Assembly: GCA_025267735.1 (NCBI GenBank)
Contig: CM046298.1
Location: forward strand, 27,907,866-27,971,865
Length of the DNA: 64,000 bases
Reading direction: 5' to 3'
Source of the DNA: Mactra quadrangularis
Taxonomy: Eukaryota > Mollusca > Bivalvia > Venerida > Mactridae
Under the pieces are notes generated by a model. It worked only from the letters and a program-made list of their open reading frames with translations. It did no database searches and was not told where the DNA came from. Numbering within the stretch: position 1 is the first letter of the stretch; the number at the start of each line of letters is the position of its first letter. Below, piece by piece: positions 21,620-35,300 of this stretch. A program made the translations under genes and the position numbers.

Positions 21620-24600
21620 AGATTGGTCCCTCAAAGTACGATGGTTTAGTGCCTTATGAAAAATGGAAAGTCCAATGCCTCTATGGTAAAGAATAAACTA
21701 ATGTGTTTTTATTCGATGTTATGTTTTCTTTAGTCAGTCGATTTGAGCTTTTGTCTTCATAATGTGCCTTATTAAGAGCATTCAATGGTTTGTTTACAGA
21801 TTACAATCCCTGTGTCATCCTAGACCTCTCCTTTACACCCACAAACGTAGCGTCAGTGGATGCTTATTTATTTGAACAGCTTTACAAAAGTCAACTTGTC
21901 ATAAATTTATACTATGTCAAGCGGTGATGACTTGTTCTATTTAAGATTATTTCACCGTACAAGAAATGCTATTTAATCATTTACACGGTGTACATTGGTT
22001 CTAAATAAAGACTGGCCATTTGATATTATTTCGTGGATACTTGATAATAATTTATTTTAACTCGATTGCAAAAAGTTGTTACAACTTAGATTAATAACTT
22101 TTGAGTCTTCTTTCTGGTCTCCCAGTTTGGAGCTAGCAGGATAGAGTTATATAATATAGTACAATTATGACGTAACATATGTTCTAGCGTAGTTAACTGT
22201 TCATTATACAACGGTTTGGATTTTGGTGCGTTTGAATATTGCAAGAAGACCTCAGGAGTGAATTAAGCAAGCAACGGAAATACTCACCGTTGTTTAATCG
22301 ACAGTATACCACGAATACATAAAATGTATATTATAGTCATTATATGTATACTTATCCACATGCATACATATTTAAGTATGTTGATTCATTGGCCAATGGC
22401 CTAATATCTTGAAAATAAACTATAAAATATATAATAATAGTATTTTCATTCTAGCATAATCAAAATGATCTAAACACATAATAAAGGTGTAAATACAGGA
22501 GGTAACTGAAGCACTTTGCTCTTAAATGATACGAGTTAGTGATTCGTACGTCAGCCTGCACCAAAACTATCTCACCAACATGTGGATATCATGCTCCTTA
22601 AAGCGTGATTGTCCAAGGGAGAGACATGGTCAGAATGTGTAAAGACCGACTTTAATGCTTGCTTATACCTCATGGATGCTGATCCGCAAACAGAATCTTA
22701 TGGCGATTAAGTGTCAAATGATGTCAGTAGCCGCCTGCTGCCTACCCCAGTTTGTGGGATACCCGAAGCATTTGAAAGATAAAATCCTGGATATGATGTA
22801 AGCAGAATAATAATTCTTTACACTAACCAGTGTATGGATGTACACTGTGTACATATAAATTAGAATGCCAGACAATTGATTGAGAACCAATTCCAAAAGC
22901 ATCTTTGGTCGCCAGCAAGATGGGGTGTTAAAATCTGATTCAGAATCAATCCCATAAGCACCTTCGGTCGCCATCATGTTGTTTTTATAAAATCACACAG
23001 ATTAAAACCATATGATAGGGACATGACATATGTTGTACATAATGATCCCTAGTTTAGCCCTAACTATGATTCAATGGCCCTTTAATTCACTAAGTATTCA
23101 AACGATGCAAATATCTGGAGTACGCTACCCAGAGTTTGTTGAAACGATCCCCAAATATTTGAACAGACAATAAAAATAAGCTCTAATGTAAATAATCTAT
23201 AGTAGGATCACAATAATATCAATATCAAGTTTAAATCTTTGAAATAATATCCCTATTATTAGGGATCATGACCCCTTTTGGTCCACTTAGTATACATCTG
23301 TTTCGGGAGAGCCCTACAAAAAGTGTACACTACTTGTATGTTCCTTAAAATCGTTCGTATAGGCCTCTTAAATGTTTTAACGACTGTTTAATAATGCCTA
23401 GTGTTGGCTTATCGTCTCTGATCCTGAAAAGACATTGCTGATTAAGATTAAGTTAAAAGTGTTAAAATCAGAGATTAAAGGAGGTTGAAGAGCTCTCCAG
23501 ACTGTCAACCTTGACCTTTCAACAACCTTAAGATACTTGGATACTTCAACATAAAAATGAAGTGAACAAAACGATATGAAAATATTTGTCAGGTGACCAT
23601 TAAGACGTTTCCGGAAGTATCCAATTAGGAAATACATTCTTTTGATCAAGGTTGCTAAGGTTAAGAACTGTTGTCAAGCATATATCACATGACGGTGCTA
23701 AAATTGTCACATTTTTGTATCCATATAGTCTTTAAAAAGACGATGTTTACTGGTGTTATGTTTCGTAGCTTCTTTAGAAAAGTCCTTGATAGTTCAAACT
23801 GCTGCCTTCCGTGTGAGAAGTTAGCTATCATAAGAAAGAAATGTTGATTTTCAGCTTTTATTCAACTTCATCCATTTTCCATGAGAGAAGTTCGCTTTCA
23901 TAATGAGGTAATGTTGGTTTACAGATATCATTCAACTTCACACATTTGTTCAATGTAAGACTCTTGAGCAATTGTTAAGGAGGTTTTTAACAGCACTTAC
24001 ACCCAGTTTTCCTTCGTTCGAAGCACGCATAAAAATCAGAAGTAACTAAAAGCGATCCAACCTAAGAACATTTCAGTTGTAAAATTTAAGATTTGTATTA
24101 TTTTTCCTTGAAAGAGATTCCAGACTTTTCTGATCGCCATCTGGATCCACTCACAGGAAACTGATAACAGAGGACCACTAGTTATAAGAGTTTATTCGTT
24201 GACTGTCTTCGTCTTGTATAATTCATCTACGTAACTGTGTCACACTGACCTGGACTCTGAAGATTTCTGTACACAAATGCCTGCCAAATATTTAAATAAA
24301 ATATAATATGTGTACTTAGTGTCTATCTTTTACACCCACACTGTCTCTGTTGGGGAGGGTGAACGTGTCACGTGGTAATATGGTCAAGTCCAACATTTGG
24401 AACTCCTTGGCCATTCACAACGAATATTTATTCATTCAATGAATGGTCGAGGTGTTCCGTATGCAAGTCCAAGTAACACTCGGATCACCTAGACTATTCA
24501 TTGCATTCTTAGTAAATGGCCGAGGAGATCCGGATAATCCAAGTGAATTATTCGCCTGAGCAGAAATCGAAAAACCAACTGTAATTATCATATTTTGTTA

Positions 24601-24745
24601 TCTATTGTCATGAAACATAGATGGTTCCATAGAGGAAGTAAAAGTTTCCAAACAGTTAAAGTGCAGTTTTAAGTTTGCTTCCATATACATGTTCAGCCAA
24701 CTTTACAATTTTGTACGATAAATCCTGATCATTTTAATCTCCTTC
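21620..24745. other. No gene; several small tandem duplications
   Basis: No coding feature is supported. Local duplications are visible. A block of about 55 bp (GATTGAGAACCAATTCC and its copy GATTCAGAATCAATCCC, each ending near TCGCCA) lies at about 22878-22977. A block of about 70 bp around GAGAAGTTAGCTATCATAAG lies at about 23815-23950. Interlocking inverted pieces around GGAACTCCTTGGCCATTCA and GGCCGAGGAGATCCGG lie at about 24400-24540. Confidence 0.5.
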
Positions 24746-24921
24746 AGGCAGGCGATCCCTCACAGTACCTATTTACTCCTGGAACAACTGTAGGTTTATT
24801 TCTCGCTCAAGGATTTTCTGTTCTGTTCTGATATTAACAGTACCGCTAGCGGGGATCGAACCCGAGACCTCTCGATCCCTAAGTGCGCGCCTTACCACTG
24901 GACCACTGCTCCTCGAACCCA
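24746..24921 (-). repeat. tRNA-derived SINE, family S3
   Basis: On the minus strand it has an excellent A box (TGGTCCAGTGGTAAGG) and B box (GGTTCGATCC), followed by a body with ACAGTTGTTCCAGGAGTAAA and GTGAGGGATCGCC. The same body, truncated, occurs at 56729-56873. It differs from S1 and S2. A complete tRNA fold is not obvious downstream, so this is a SINE and not a tRNA gene. Confidence 0.75.
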
Positions 24922-25061
24922 TTGACTCGTAAATTAATTCATACTCGCATCAAAGCTCGTGAAGATTATATCTTATGGTACCACAAAACAACGACATATA
25001 AGCAGTTATTTCATTAATATAATGTACATTGTATGTGCATGTTTAATAAGATATCATAACT

Positions 25062-25366
25062 CCATAGGCGGATCTAGCGGGGGGGGGGGGGTCAGGGGGT
25101 CCGGACCCCCCAGAATTTAAAAAATGTGCCTTTCCATTAGTGTATTTATTGACAGTAAGTCATTTTTAACTTTAAGTAGCATGAAGCAATTTTTCTCGGT
25201 GCGTAACAGAGATTTAATGGGTATGTAGTTTTTATTATTAATATGTTGCATTATTCTGCAAAATGTGTATAATGTGGCTGTGGTTCGAAAGTTTGGACCC
25301 CCCCTTAGAAAAAGTTCGGAACCCCCCCCCCCCCTCCCTGGAAAAAAAATCCTGGATCCGCCCCTG
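25062..25366 (+). mobile_element. GGCGGATCC-ended hAT-type element
   Basis: It begins CATAGGCGGATCTAGCGG and ends ATCCTGGATCCGCCCCTG, with long G and C runs next to both ends that could pair. The interior is homologous, in opposite orientation, to the TSD-bounded element at 21319-21611. No clean 8-bp TSD is visible here, so the ends may be eroded. Confidence 0.75.
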
Positions 25367-25815
25367 TACTCTATTGTTGAAGGCCATTTCTTACTTTGTT
25401 GAAATCTGATAAAACATTATAATACTTTTCTACAATAAGTTGTTTATATTAATTTATAATAACTATATGATTGGAGCACTCGTTGTATTGAAAGAAATTT
25501 TCTTTTTATAAAACTTCTGCGATAAATATAGTACATATTATATATAAACTGTGTAATAATTGCGATTGTATTTCACAGTAACCTTGACGTAAACAAGTAA
25601 AATAATAAAATGAGTGTTTAATCGCTATTCAATTTATCTTAAAGTTATAAGTTAAGAAATGCAAGTAAATTTGAATGTATCGCACATGCGTTTTCACAAT
25701 GCAGATCAATTTTGTATCTATCCTAAGTTCGCTTGATTTAATTTGAAAACTATCCTTTCATAGAGTTTAACTTCGTCATACTGATAAATGTCTTCATTTT
25801 CTTAAATGAGCCGGT
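25367..25815. other. No feature recognised
   Basis: AT-rich sequence between the hAT-type element and the presumed promoter region of the dae4-like gene. Confidence 0.45.
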
Positions 25816-26303
25816 CAAATTGTATATTTAGGGAAACCCGAAATATTTAACCACGCCCACTTCTTTCTTCTGTAATCTGATTGGTTGTTGGCGAAAGGTA
25901 TAGTCAAATATCAGAGCGGTTTCAACCCGGGTATCATGAATATTTGATTCCTTTTGAAAAAGTCGACATTCTGTCCTTAAATTACAAAATAAATTCGTGT
26001 TGTTTTCAATTTAACCTGTGTTTTTGTTAAAAATCAACTATTTAAGTTATTCATTTAAAGATCTCGCGTACTTTAATAGACTAAGTGCTAAAGCTGTATA
26101 TTGAACTTATTCTGAGTTTGGAAAAAACACATACATAGGACTTATATTTGTCTCAGAAAGTCAAAGAAAGTTAAATAAACACTAAATTGGATTAATGATG
26201 TAATATTATAAGACAGCAGGAACTTGGTGATATATATTTTCAAATACAAGAATAAGGAACTACAACAAGGAATAATAGACTACAACAACAACAAAACTCC
26301 AAG
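25816..26303 (+). promoter_or_regulatory. Candidate promoter and 5' UTR of dae4-like gene
   Basis: Upstream of the start codon are a kappaB-like GGGAAACCCG (25831-25840, one mismatch from consensus), a KLF/Sp-type CCACGCCCAC (25851-25860), an inverted CCAAT box in CTGATTGGTTG (about 25878-25888) and a TATA-like GATATATATTTT near 26229. The transcription start is not known. A kappaB-like site would suit an immune gene, but single matches of this kind arise often by chance. Confidence 0.35.
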
Positions 26304-26384
26304 ATGGTGCCAACGAGAATGTTACATTTCTGGCTGTTGATTGGAATTGCTACACTGGTGACCGTTGCTGCGGATTCACAAACG
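26304..26384 (+). CDS. dae4: dae4-like exon 1: signal peptide
   Basis: Twenty-seven codons starting at an ATG in a strong context (AAG before, G after). The peptide has a short basic start, a hydrophobic core (residues 9-22, FWLLIGIATLVTVA) and a likely cleavage after Ala22-Ala23. The exon ends in phase 0 at a GTAAAA donor. A second in-frame Met at residue 6 would still give a signal peptide. The bacterial family has no such segment; it is the usual addition in secreted animal dae proteins. Confidence 0.8.
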
Positions 26385-29300
26385 GTAAAAATCACTTTAT
26401 TTGTCTTTAACTTGAACATTATTGACTGGAGATTTGTGCTAGCTTAGAAAATTAAACCTTTAAATCTGTGATCGAGTATGGACTCTTTTAACAACGTAGA
26501 AGCATTGTCCATCAGTAGATATTTCTACTCATGAATATTACGATAAGAAAAGTCGAAAAGTCAAACGCAGATAACCTTCATAAAACGATCAATATTGCAT
26601 TCGAATAGATCAAAATAGGCTTTCAAGTTGAATAAATAAAATGCCTGTATATCAATGTCACGAAAATGAATTTTATCTTTGATATAGACGTTTGTAGTAT
26701 TTTTACTTTGAATGTATGAAGATGTTAGTTTTATCGTGGTTGTTTATTAAAAAGGTGACAGTTGCGTCTATATCTAATATGTCAATCTATTTGAACATTT
26801 CAAATTTTGTTCATGATACAAAGTTTTAAATTCTCATATTTCCTTTACAGTAAAATCAGACATGAGTGTCAGTACATCATTTATTCGAAGGGGCACAAAT
26901 CAGAACGCATATTTATATTAAAAACCCTATTAGTTTTGATTCATGCATAAAAAAGTCATTGCAACCATCTTTATTTAAAAAAAACTATTTTGAATTATAT
27001 TACTATTATATAAAACTGAATGTGTGAAATGATAAATTGAGATATCATCATTCAAACATAAAATATCATAGCATATACAGTACATTTAATATAAATCATA
27101 ATGTTACATTTATAAATATGTATAGTATTTTTGTTAACTTGTACCATGTACGTCGTTTTCAGAACATCAACGTATAGGATGACTATAGTAACATTATTAT
27201 ATAAACGTGTACATATGTTTGCCAATGCTAAGATTTTTGAGGAAAAATGACTTTAAATTTTCGTTAAAATACTATACAGTTTATGTATCACATTTGCTGA
27301 CTGCTAGTTGCACCGGTGTCAGTCACAAATATTATATACTATAATAAGGAAAATTTGTGACTGGCGCCTGTGGCTAGTTGTAACATCCTTGTGGTATCAA
27401 ACAGTTGTACTGGTAAACTTTATTTAGCTGTCACTTCGGCTTACATTAACCCCACTGATCTAAATACTCATTTTAGTACACATTATCGATGAAAGTAGGT
27501 ATCCCTATTCATGTACGGGGGTTATCCAACAATATCGAATATTTAAATCAGCGGGGTTAATGTAAGCGCCACTGACAGTTGCATTAAATTAAAATAGGAC
27601 AGGTTACCATGAAAACTACGATAGCAAAAAGAAGTTCAGCAAGTTTCTAAGTTTACGTTTGTAAAACCAAGGAGACGCTATGCCAGGTTAAAATAAACTA
27701 TTTTTACTATTTGGACAATCGTCAGTTCATTGAATAAGTACGCTCTCCGCAGACTTGCACTAAACAAAAATGACTAAGTTGTTATTAAATTCTTGACTGT
27801 TCTTGTCTTCTCTGAAGAAGAGTTCAGATAATTGGTTACAGTAATTAAACAAGTTTTGAAGTAAACCGCTTAATTATCATAAACAATCTATGCTATTTGA
27901 GATAAAACAATGAATTTACTCTTCCCCCTTTCTACTACAAACCCAGGGTACCCGTTAGGTCTATAATTAAAACAGGTTATCAAAGAGTGATCATATTACA
28001 CATGGTACACTGAATCAATGATATCAATTATCATGTTAGAAAGGACTTATTGTGAACAAAGTCATCTTTTGAGAGTAAATGAACGAGTTAAGATTTTACC
28101 GATAAATTTACTGAATACTGTTTAGACCTCCTACATATTCTTACTCCAATGTCCATGAACACTTGATAAAATGCAAACAATTGAAAAATGAACATGATTC
28201 TTACTTATAGACACTAGTCTTATTTCATGCACGAGCGAATCAGTAAGCCTTTATATAGTTTGTAGACATGGATAGCAGCAAAGCATTCCTTTTGCAATCT
28301 GTTCACATTTACCTCATAAACATGGAAGACGGAGGAGCAGTCTTTGTAAGTAGGCTGTACACATTGACCATAGACATGGAAAACGGAGATGCGGTCTTTG
28401 TATAAAGGCTGTAAACATTGACCTTAGACTTAGAAACAGTGTTAAACTCGCTGTACAGTATATGATACCATGGATATGATATTATGTCACGCCATTAACT
28501 CAGATAAATTCTAAGGGCCCAGGTTACACAACTTGGTTTGAGAAAGTACTTCAAGCTCAAATTTATTTGTGGGCCCTTATACAAGTAATCACCAATAAAG
28601 AAATCACTTAACAACTAATTTAAATCAAGTCAGTTGTCATACTACCAATTTCGTCTTTTATCTTAAAATTTTACTTACGACGAGATTGATCGTACGACTC
28701 AGGATAAAATTAGGCCCGAGTTTCTTAAGAAATCGTGTGACTTTTTTGTAATCTACTTATCTTTATCGTAAACTGGAAGTTTATTTCACCCTAAAGTGAT
28801 TTTGATTCACTTGTTTATTTTTACAACACGTTTGATCGTAGGATGATATCATCTGTTTTTATCTTAAACTGTTTATAGCCAAACCCTTCCCGAATAAAGT
28901 AACAAACATTTCCATAAAAGAGCTGAATGATGTAAACTAATGGAGCGAGCAGAGTCATTAAAACCTAATGAAATACACATAGAAAATACTCTAACCGCGC
29001 GGATTCAAGATTCAGTCTAGTTTTGATTGAGTGAGTTTGTCGATTTTAAATATTTTTATCTATATCATATATCGAGGACGATTAAATAAAATTTAGTATC
29101 AATTAAGTATGTTTATCGCACAGATTACCGACTTAGTCTCCCGTTAGTAGCAATTATATTACAATTATGGATCGTAGTGTCCCTTTAAAGGATAATTTGT
29201 AGTCAATTTGGGCCTATAAAAAATAAGTTGACATCGACTCACTTTTGTACCAGCTCAGTAAATAGTGTCTCTGTTTTTAATACGACGTGGATGGTAATCC

Positions 29301-32300
29301 TCCCATTTTACATACCATAATGAAATTATAATACACCAAAAGAAACATCAAATAAATATATACTTTATTACGAGTATTATTATTATGTTTTAAGTAAATT
29401 TGTTGAGACGAGACTATACAAGTCTGAGTATATGTTGCATGTATACTTACTTTGTGAAGACCATCGTTTATAACTTCAGACAGTGCATGTTGGTAAAAAT
29501 ACAGTATATTAGCTTATACGCACAGGGAATTGTCAAGTTACCTCCCTTTGATTTTCAAACATACCTTTAATATACTTATATACAAGGGGTACAACTGCAT
29601 TTAGTTGACCACTTCATCTAGATTGATTATTTTGTGGCTCACAAAAAATACTGATACCCTGGTAGCACTTTAACCACACGATTAAATAGACTAAACATAC
29701 GTCTTCGAACTATGAATGTTTAATGTTTCAAAGTGCAGTTCATTGATACGATTAGATTATCAAAACATACAAAATAGTACAAAAATCTCAACTCGGACAA
29801 GTTAGTGCACAGTTGAACAGAATGAAAATTGACAAAATTTCGATGTTACGTCGATTCAAGCATGATTTACTCCGTGTTAGATTGTGTTTCTCGCTTCACT
29901 AGTTATAAAAATACAAAACATCGTGCCATTGATAACCAGACATGATACAAAACGAATATATGTACACTTTTTATCTGATTTAACCTTAAAAAAATATTCT
30001 CACAACCATTTTCACTAAAACGTCACACACATAATAATCTAATTAGTTAAACAATTTCTGATTCGACGAACCGTACGGGGTTTTTCCTTCTTTCAAACGA
30101 GACAACAAAAATACTACGAAAAAGTCGAAATCTTCCAAATTTGATTCAGTCAATTAGTCGGAAGTCTTGGCGATTTTCGTTTACAAAATTAACCAATCAA
30201 AAAGTTTCTTACAAGTTTCTTGAATAAATTAAGGATACCGGCTACAACATTGATTATCGAATAGAGTTTGTTAATTTCGCTTTTTATGGCTCGCAAGTGT
30301 TTCTCTCAAGGTGGAGAGTTATATTTATTACATTTTTATTCAATAATATTGTTTTTCTGTCATATTTTCTTTTATTGGGGTAAATATGTCATTTTGAAAT
30401 ATGAAAATAAAACGATTTTCCTCGAGAAATGTCGATTTCATCTGTGCACTAACTTGTCCGAGTTGAGATTTTTGTGCTATTTTTTATGTTTTTGAAACTT
30501 TAATCGTATTAACGGTCTGCCTTATGAAACATTTAATATTCATAGCTCGAAGAGTAATGTTTAATCAATTTAATCGTTCCGTTAAAGTGCCGCTAGGGTA
30601 TCAGAACTTTTTGTGATTCTCAAAATAATAAATCAAGATGAAGTGGTCAAGTAAATGCAGTTGTACCCCTTGTATATAAGTACACTGAAGGTATGTTTGA
30701 AAAATCAAAGGGAGGTAACTTGATAATTCCCTGTGCTTATACGTATATTGAATACGACTCAACATTCAAAGTTATATATTTATCGAACGGTAACCTTTTT
30801 GGTTGGGTTTAAAGCCGTGTGAACACAAATTATGGTCATTTACACGGCCAGCTCACATTACCTAGCTTTCTTGGATTACATAAGTCAAACACGTTCTGAA
30901 TAAACATGATTAATGAAGGAACATACAGACATCATTGTCGAATTTTCATGGAAAATTAAACAAGCCCATGTTAGGCTCGAACCAGCAACCTTTTCTAGAC
31001 AAGATTCGAAACCATTTGGGTGTACTAAGTACCGTACTACAATCCCATGCAGATTAATGAATCGAAACATTCACTTGTTGAATATAAACTATTCTTGTTC
31101 ATCATTGTTTGTTCTTGGGATTTATGAATATGTATAATGTTGCAGCCGATGAGCTTAGAATTAAACTGAGCTATCAATACCAACTTCGTAAAATCTATGG
31201 TTCAACGGAAATCGTTAATTAATAGCATGATGATTCTTTGCTTATAAAACACGTAATGTGCAGTTTCATTTTTCATTGGAAAAGATGAAAGTTTTATATT
31301 AAATGAACATGTTGTACCCATTAAGTCGTTCATTCAAAGTTGATACATTCAGCTATTAAACACATAAACAGTTTTATCATTTTGTATCAACTAGTCCCTA
31401 ACACGCATATTTTAATTTTATGACAAAAATGTTCATCACTTTAAAATCAAAGGGACTTAAATATATAAGGCGTTAGTTTGCAAGCTATAAAATCAGTTTT
31501 AACAATGGCAAATCTGCACTATCAGGGACGAACATCCCGTGTTTTATACTTATTTAACTCCATCAGCGTTGTACGCATGGATTAATGTCGAATTTTATTA
31601 AAGATGGGCTTTTAAAATATCTTAATACCAATATTGTTCTTCCAGACACGTAAATTATGCCGCGAAGCCATTTTGTTGATGTTTTCTTCTCAAATTACAT
31701 CCTTGAAAATTTGATATCATAATTCAAACTCACGTAAAATGAACAACAACAAACGTACAGACGAAGACGTTTTTCTTGCAATTTAAACCCATGTCACATC
31801 GCATTAGTTCCAGTCACTGTCATACAGCTTTGTAAAAACATCAAGGAGGGTCTAAACGTACAAAAGCAATGTGCCATTTCAATGAATTTGCATGGTTGAA
31901 ACTATCTGGTGATGGTTTTAATAACCACTTTGACACAGGAATTTTTCAATAGTTTCCATTTTTGGACCATTTGTCTCTATTTTGTCTGCAATCTAATTTA
32001 AATTCGTGGTGGGACTTGTTTTAGGGTTGACTGGTCTCGCACGTGTCTAATTAGAAAAATATCATGCTTTAAGCAAGTGAACCAATCTATTAATAAACAT
32101 AATGATATTCATGTTGTAATATTATCCGTTTAAAAGCAAAAATCAGTGTGGAAAATTTGAAAACGAAATCAATACGACCTCTTTTCTTAGATTTATTCAC
32201 AGGTGACAGACTCTATTTTTCCTTATTATTATAGTATATATAGAGAATATACTATAATAAGGAAAAATTGAGTCTGTCACCTGTGGATTTGTTTGTTTGT

Positions 32301-35300
32301 TTGGGTTTTACGGCGCACCAACACAGAAAGGTTTTATCGCGCTTCTTAGATTTAAGCTTTCTATGTTCTTACTTTTGGCTTCCTTACAGAGGGCTCAATC
32401 GGTAAGTTAATTCAACGGCTGTTCTACTGTTCATTTGCCCTTTGTTGTCTTTCATGGGCCAAATATTGCTCTGTTCTGGAAATGTGGTTCATGCAGTGCA
32501 CGTTGGCTTATCAGTTAGTATACTGCGGATATACTATCCCATGGCACGTGATCTTGAAGTAAACTTTGTCACGTGATTAAGAATGAAATAATGTTTTAAA
32601 TTTGGGAATGTACAATAATTAAGTTAATTTTCTTTTGCATAGTCCATTTTCTTCTCAACTGTAAAACATGAATAATTCCACGGTGAATTCGAGCTCTCTG
32701 TCTAACGCTCGTGATATTGTAATAGTACATGTATATATTCAATCACCGTGAAATTATTCAAACTTTGACAGATGACATTCCCAACTTATTGTGATAATCC
32801 GCCGAAAGTTGTAATGGATTATACATGTGCTATGTATTATGTAGTGAGCTATAAAATGTAGCTTCTGTTCAGAATATAAGAACAGAACAGAGTAAGTTTA
32901 TCTCGATTTGTTCTTGTTTCCCACACAACTCTTTTTTCCATTCAAATGCATTCAAAGTGTATTATCGATGAAATACTTAAATTGAAATTGTTTCTATCAC
33001 TAAACAATGTAGTCTATACGTTGTTGGTCACAGTGACACATTGTTAATCTATTTTCCCAGATCAACGTATGTCACACTTTGACTGTCAAAAACTGACAAT
33101 CCAGAATTAGATATTAAATAAAGTATTAATTATTATTATGTAAAACTATATTTGGATGGGTAGACGCAAAACTAGTCTAAATTCTCCAATATTTACATAA
33201 AATTAGGCTAGTTTTGCACTGCATCTTGATATACTTAATACAAGTTAGGCCACACTTTTTATATTTTAGTATTACGAGAATTTTCTTTTAAAAAAAGAGT
33301 ACGTTAGGTCGAAATAAAAATATAAAAAAAAGATAAAAGATGCCAATCAACTTTCAAACCCATTTTGTACAAGCTCTGAGTGAAATTGTCATTTATCTAG
33401 GAAATTCACGGACATTTTCTCAAATTGTGTGAAAATTGACACGTTAAACTTATTCCTACTTGAATGGGTTCTGTTTGTTTCTTTTTTGGTACAAATATAA
33501 GTACGGTTGGTAATAAAAAGTCAATAATCAAGATTATTTTTCAATTTCTGAAAAATTAGGGTCGGGATTTTTGTAAGACGAAAAATATAAAAGGTCTGGC
33601 CTTATCATAGTTTTCCGGGAATAGATTTTATCCAATGGTTTTCAATGATATTATCCCATGGTCTACAAAGGCCAGTGGTTATTATTTGACAACCCCGTAA
33701 ATTTCAATGTCATATTTAAACTGTATAATGACCATAGGCGGTTTTTTAAAATTACATTGAAACATGAAAAAATGAAATATATACATTTTTGATAAATTGA
33801 TAAAATATTGATAGTATTGATGTCACAAATTTTTGAAAGTGTCAAATGTGAGAAAAGATTAAATAGATATCGTGTTTTAAACTTTTATCAGATGAAATAT
33901 TTCCCACATTTTTAAACGTTCAAGTGTTTTTGTGTTGTCAAATTGGAACATGTACTGCACAGCTAGAAGTATGCGCGTTTTACAGCCGGTAGATTGTGTA
34001 GCAAATCCATGGTCGTGGGTCCTATTCCCGGACGGTTTCTGCATATTTTTTTTTGGGGGGGGGGCAAAATATTTCTTTATTTTCTCGTAATATTTAGGAT
34101 GTTTCCTAACTAGGCCCACGTGAGTCAGGTGAGTTAAAAATAGATTAGTGTTAAAATATGCATTTACTGATGAGAAGATATTAGAGCTTGTTATTGTGCA
34201 ACATTAGTATAATTATAAGCAGCACAAAATTCTCTTTCTAGCGGTAGTTCTCCCAACCCCACATATAGTTTTCTAGATTACCTCGAAGTTCTTCCAAAAA
34301 TCTCTCGACCCGTTCGAAACCTTTTTGTCGAATTAGGAACCATATAGGTCACGTGATTCCCCACACAGTTATTATACGTAGGGTATACAGTACATTATAG
34401 TATTGAGTATACATGCAAAATTTAAATCATGGGAAAGTTTTTAATGTATGACCCTGCAGACCCTTAGCAGTATATTATATACAGAAATGAAACATGATAA
34501 GACCTGGGCTGTAAATATACTCATTGTGGTATTGATGTAACTATACTGCTGTTAGTGAAATATATACTTAATATTTTTTCAATTTAATCTTTGATTAAGA
34601 CGATAAAGACTAAAAACAGAGGCGTTGTCAAAGTTCAAATGAAATAAGAAACTATACGATGAAATCATATTACTTTGAACAGCAACTCATTGTTTAACCG
34701 AAACTTCGGAAAACTGTTATGGTGAGTAAAAAAATAATAAAATAAAAGCCATCAAAACCACACATGTATGAACACTGTATGAAGTGTACTTTAACTTGGG
34801 CCTGAAGTTCAAGAATAGTACTAAGAAACTGAAATCAGTGTTTTTTAACGTAAAAATTGGTGAAATCTCAAAATTCCTGATTTTTTGAAGTTTTAAAAAC
34901 TTTCACCCGCAGGTTACAAGTTCGATGATACTCTAAATATACAGGAATCCGGGTCTCATCGGACAAGCGACCTGTGTTTTCACTCATGTAACTCATTTTA
35001 TTAACACATTCTCATCGAATTCCATTGTCTTCTCTTTTCAGATTGAACTTCCACCTTTTGCAGAACTAAAGAAACATTACCCAGGTTTCTATCACTTTGG
35101 TGGACCCTACCGACATCATGACATCATCAAATTTCTAAATATAGAATCAAGCGCTGACATGCTTCTACATGATACAACAGCGTTAAGAATGTCATATGCA
35201 CTCAACCGAATCGGGAACCAGCATTCTCTCGGAAGTGACGTCATAAGGCTGTCCAAATATGGCACAGACAGCGTTCCAGGCAAATATGGACTCCAATATA

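Larger units (their letters stand above)
26385..35041 (+). other. dae4-like introns 1 and 2
   Basis: This 8.7-kb span separates the signal-peptide exon from the domain exon and is divided by the candidate microexon at 32390-32401. It contains several transposons listed separately (27311, 27428, 29521, 30800, 32199, 34216 and others). Outside these it is AT-rich with no further exon recognised. The acceptor TCTCTTTTCAG at 35031-35041 is strong. Confidence 0.7.

Noticed and set aside
24844..24916. Possible minus-strand tRNA gene with good A and B boxes
   Set aside because: The flanking body is shared with 56729-56873, and a full cloverleaf is not evident; it is treated as SINE family S3.
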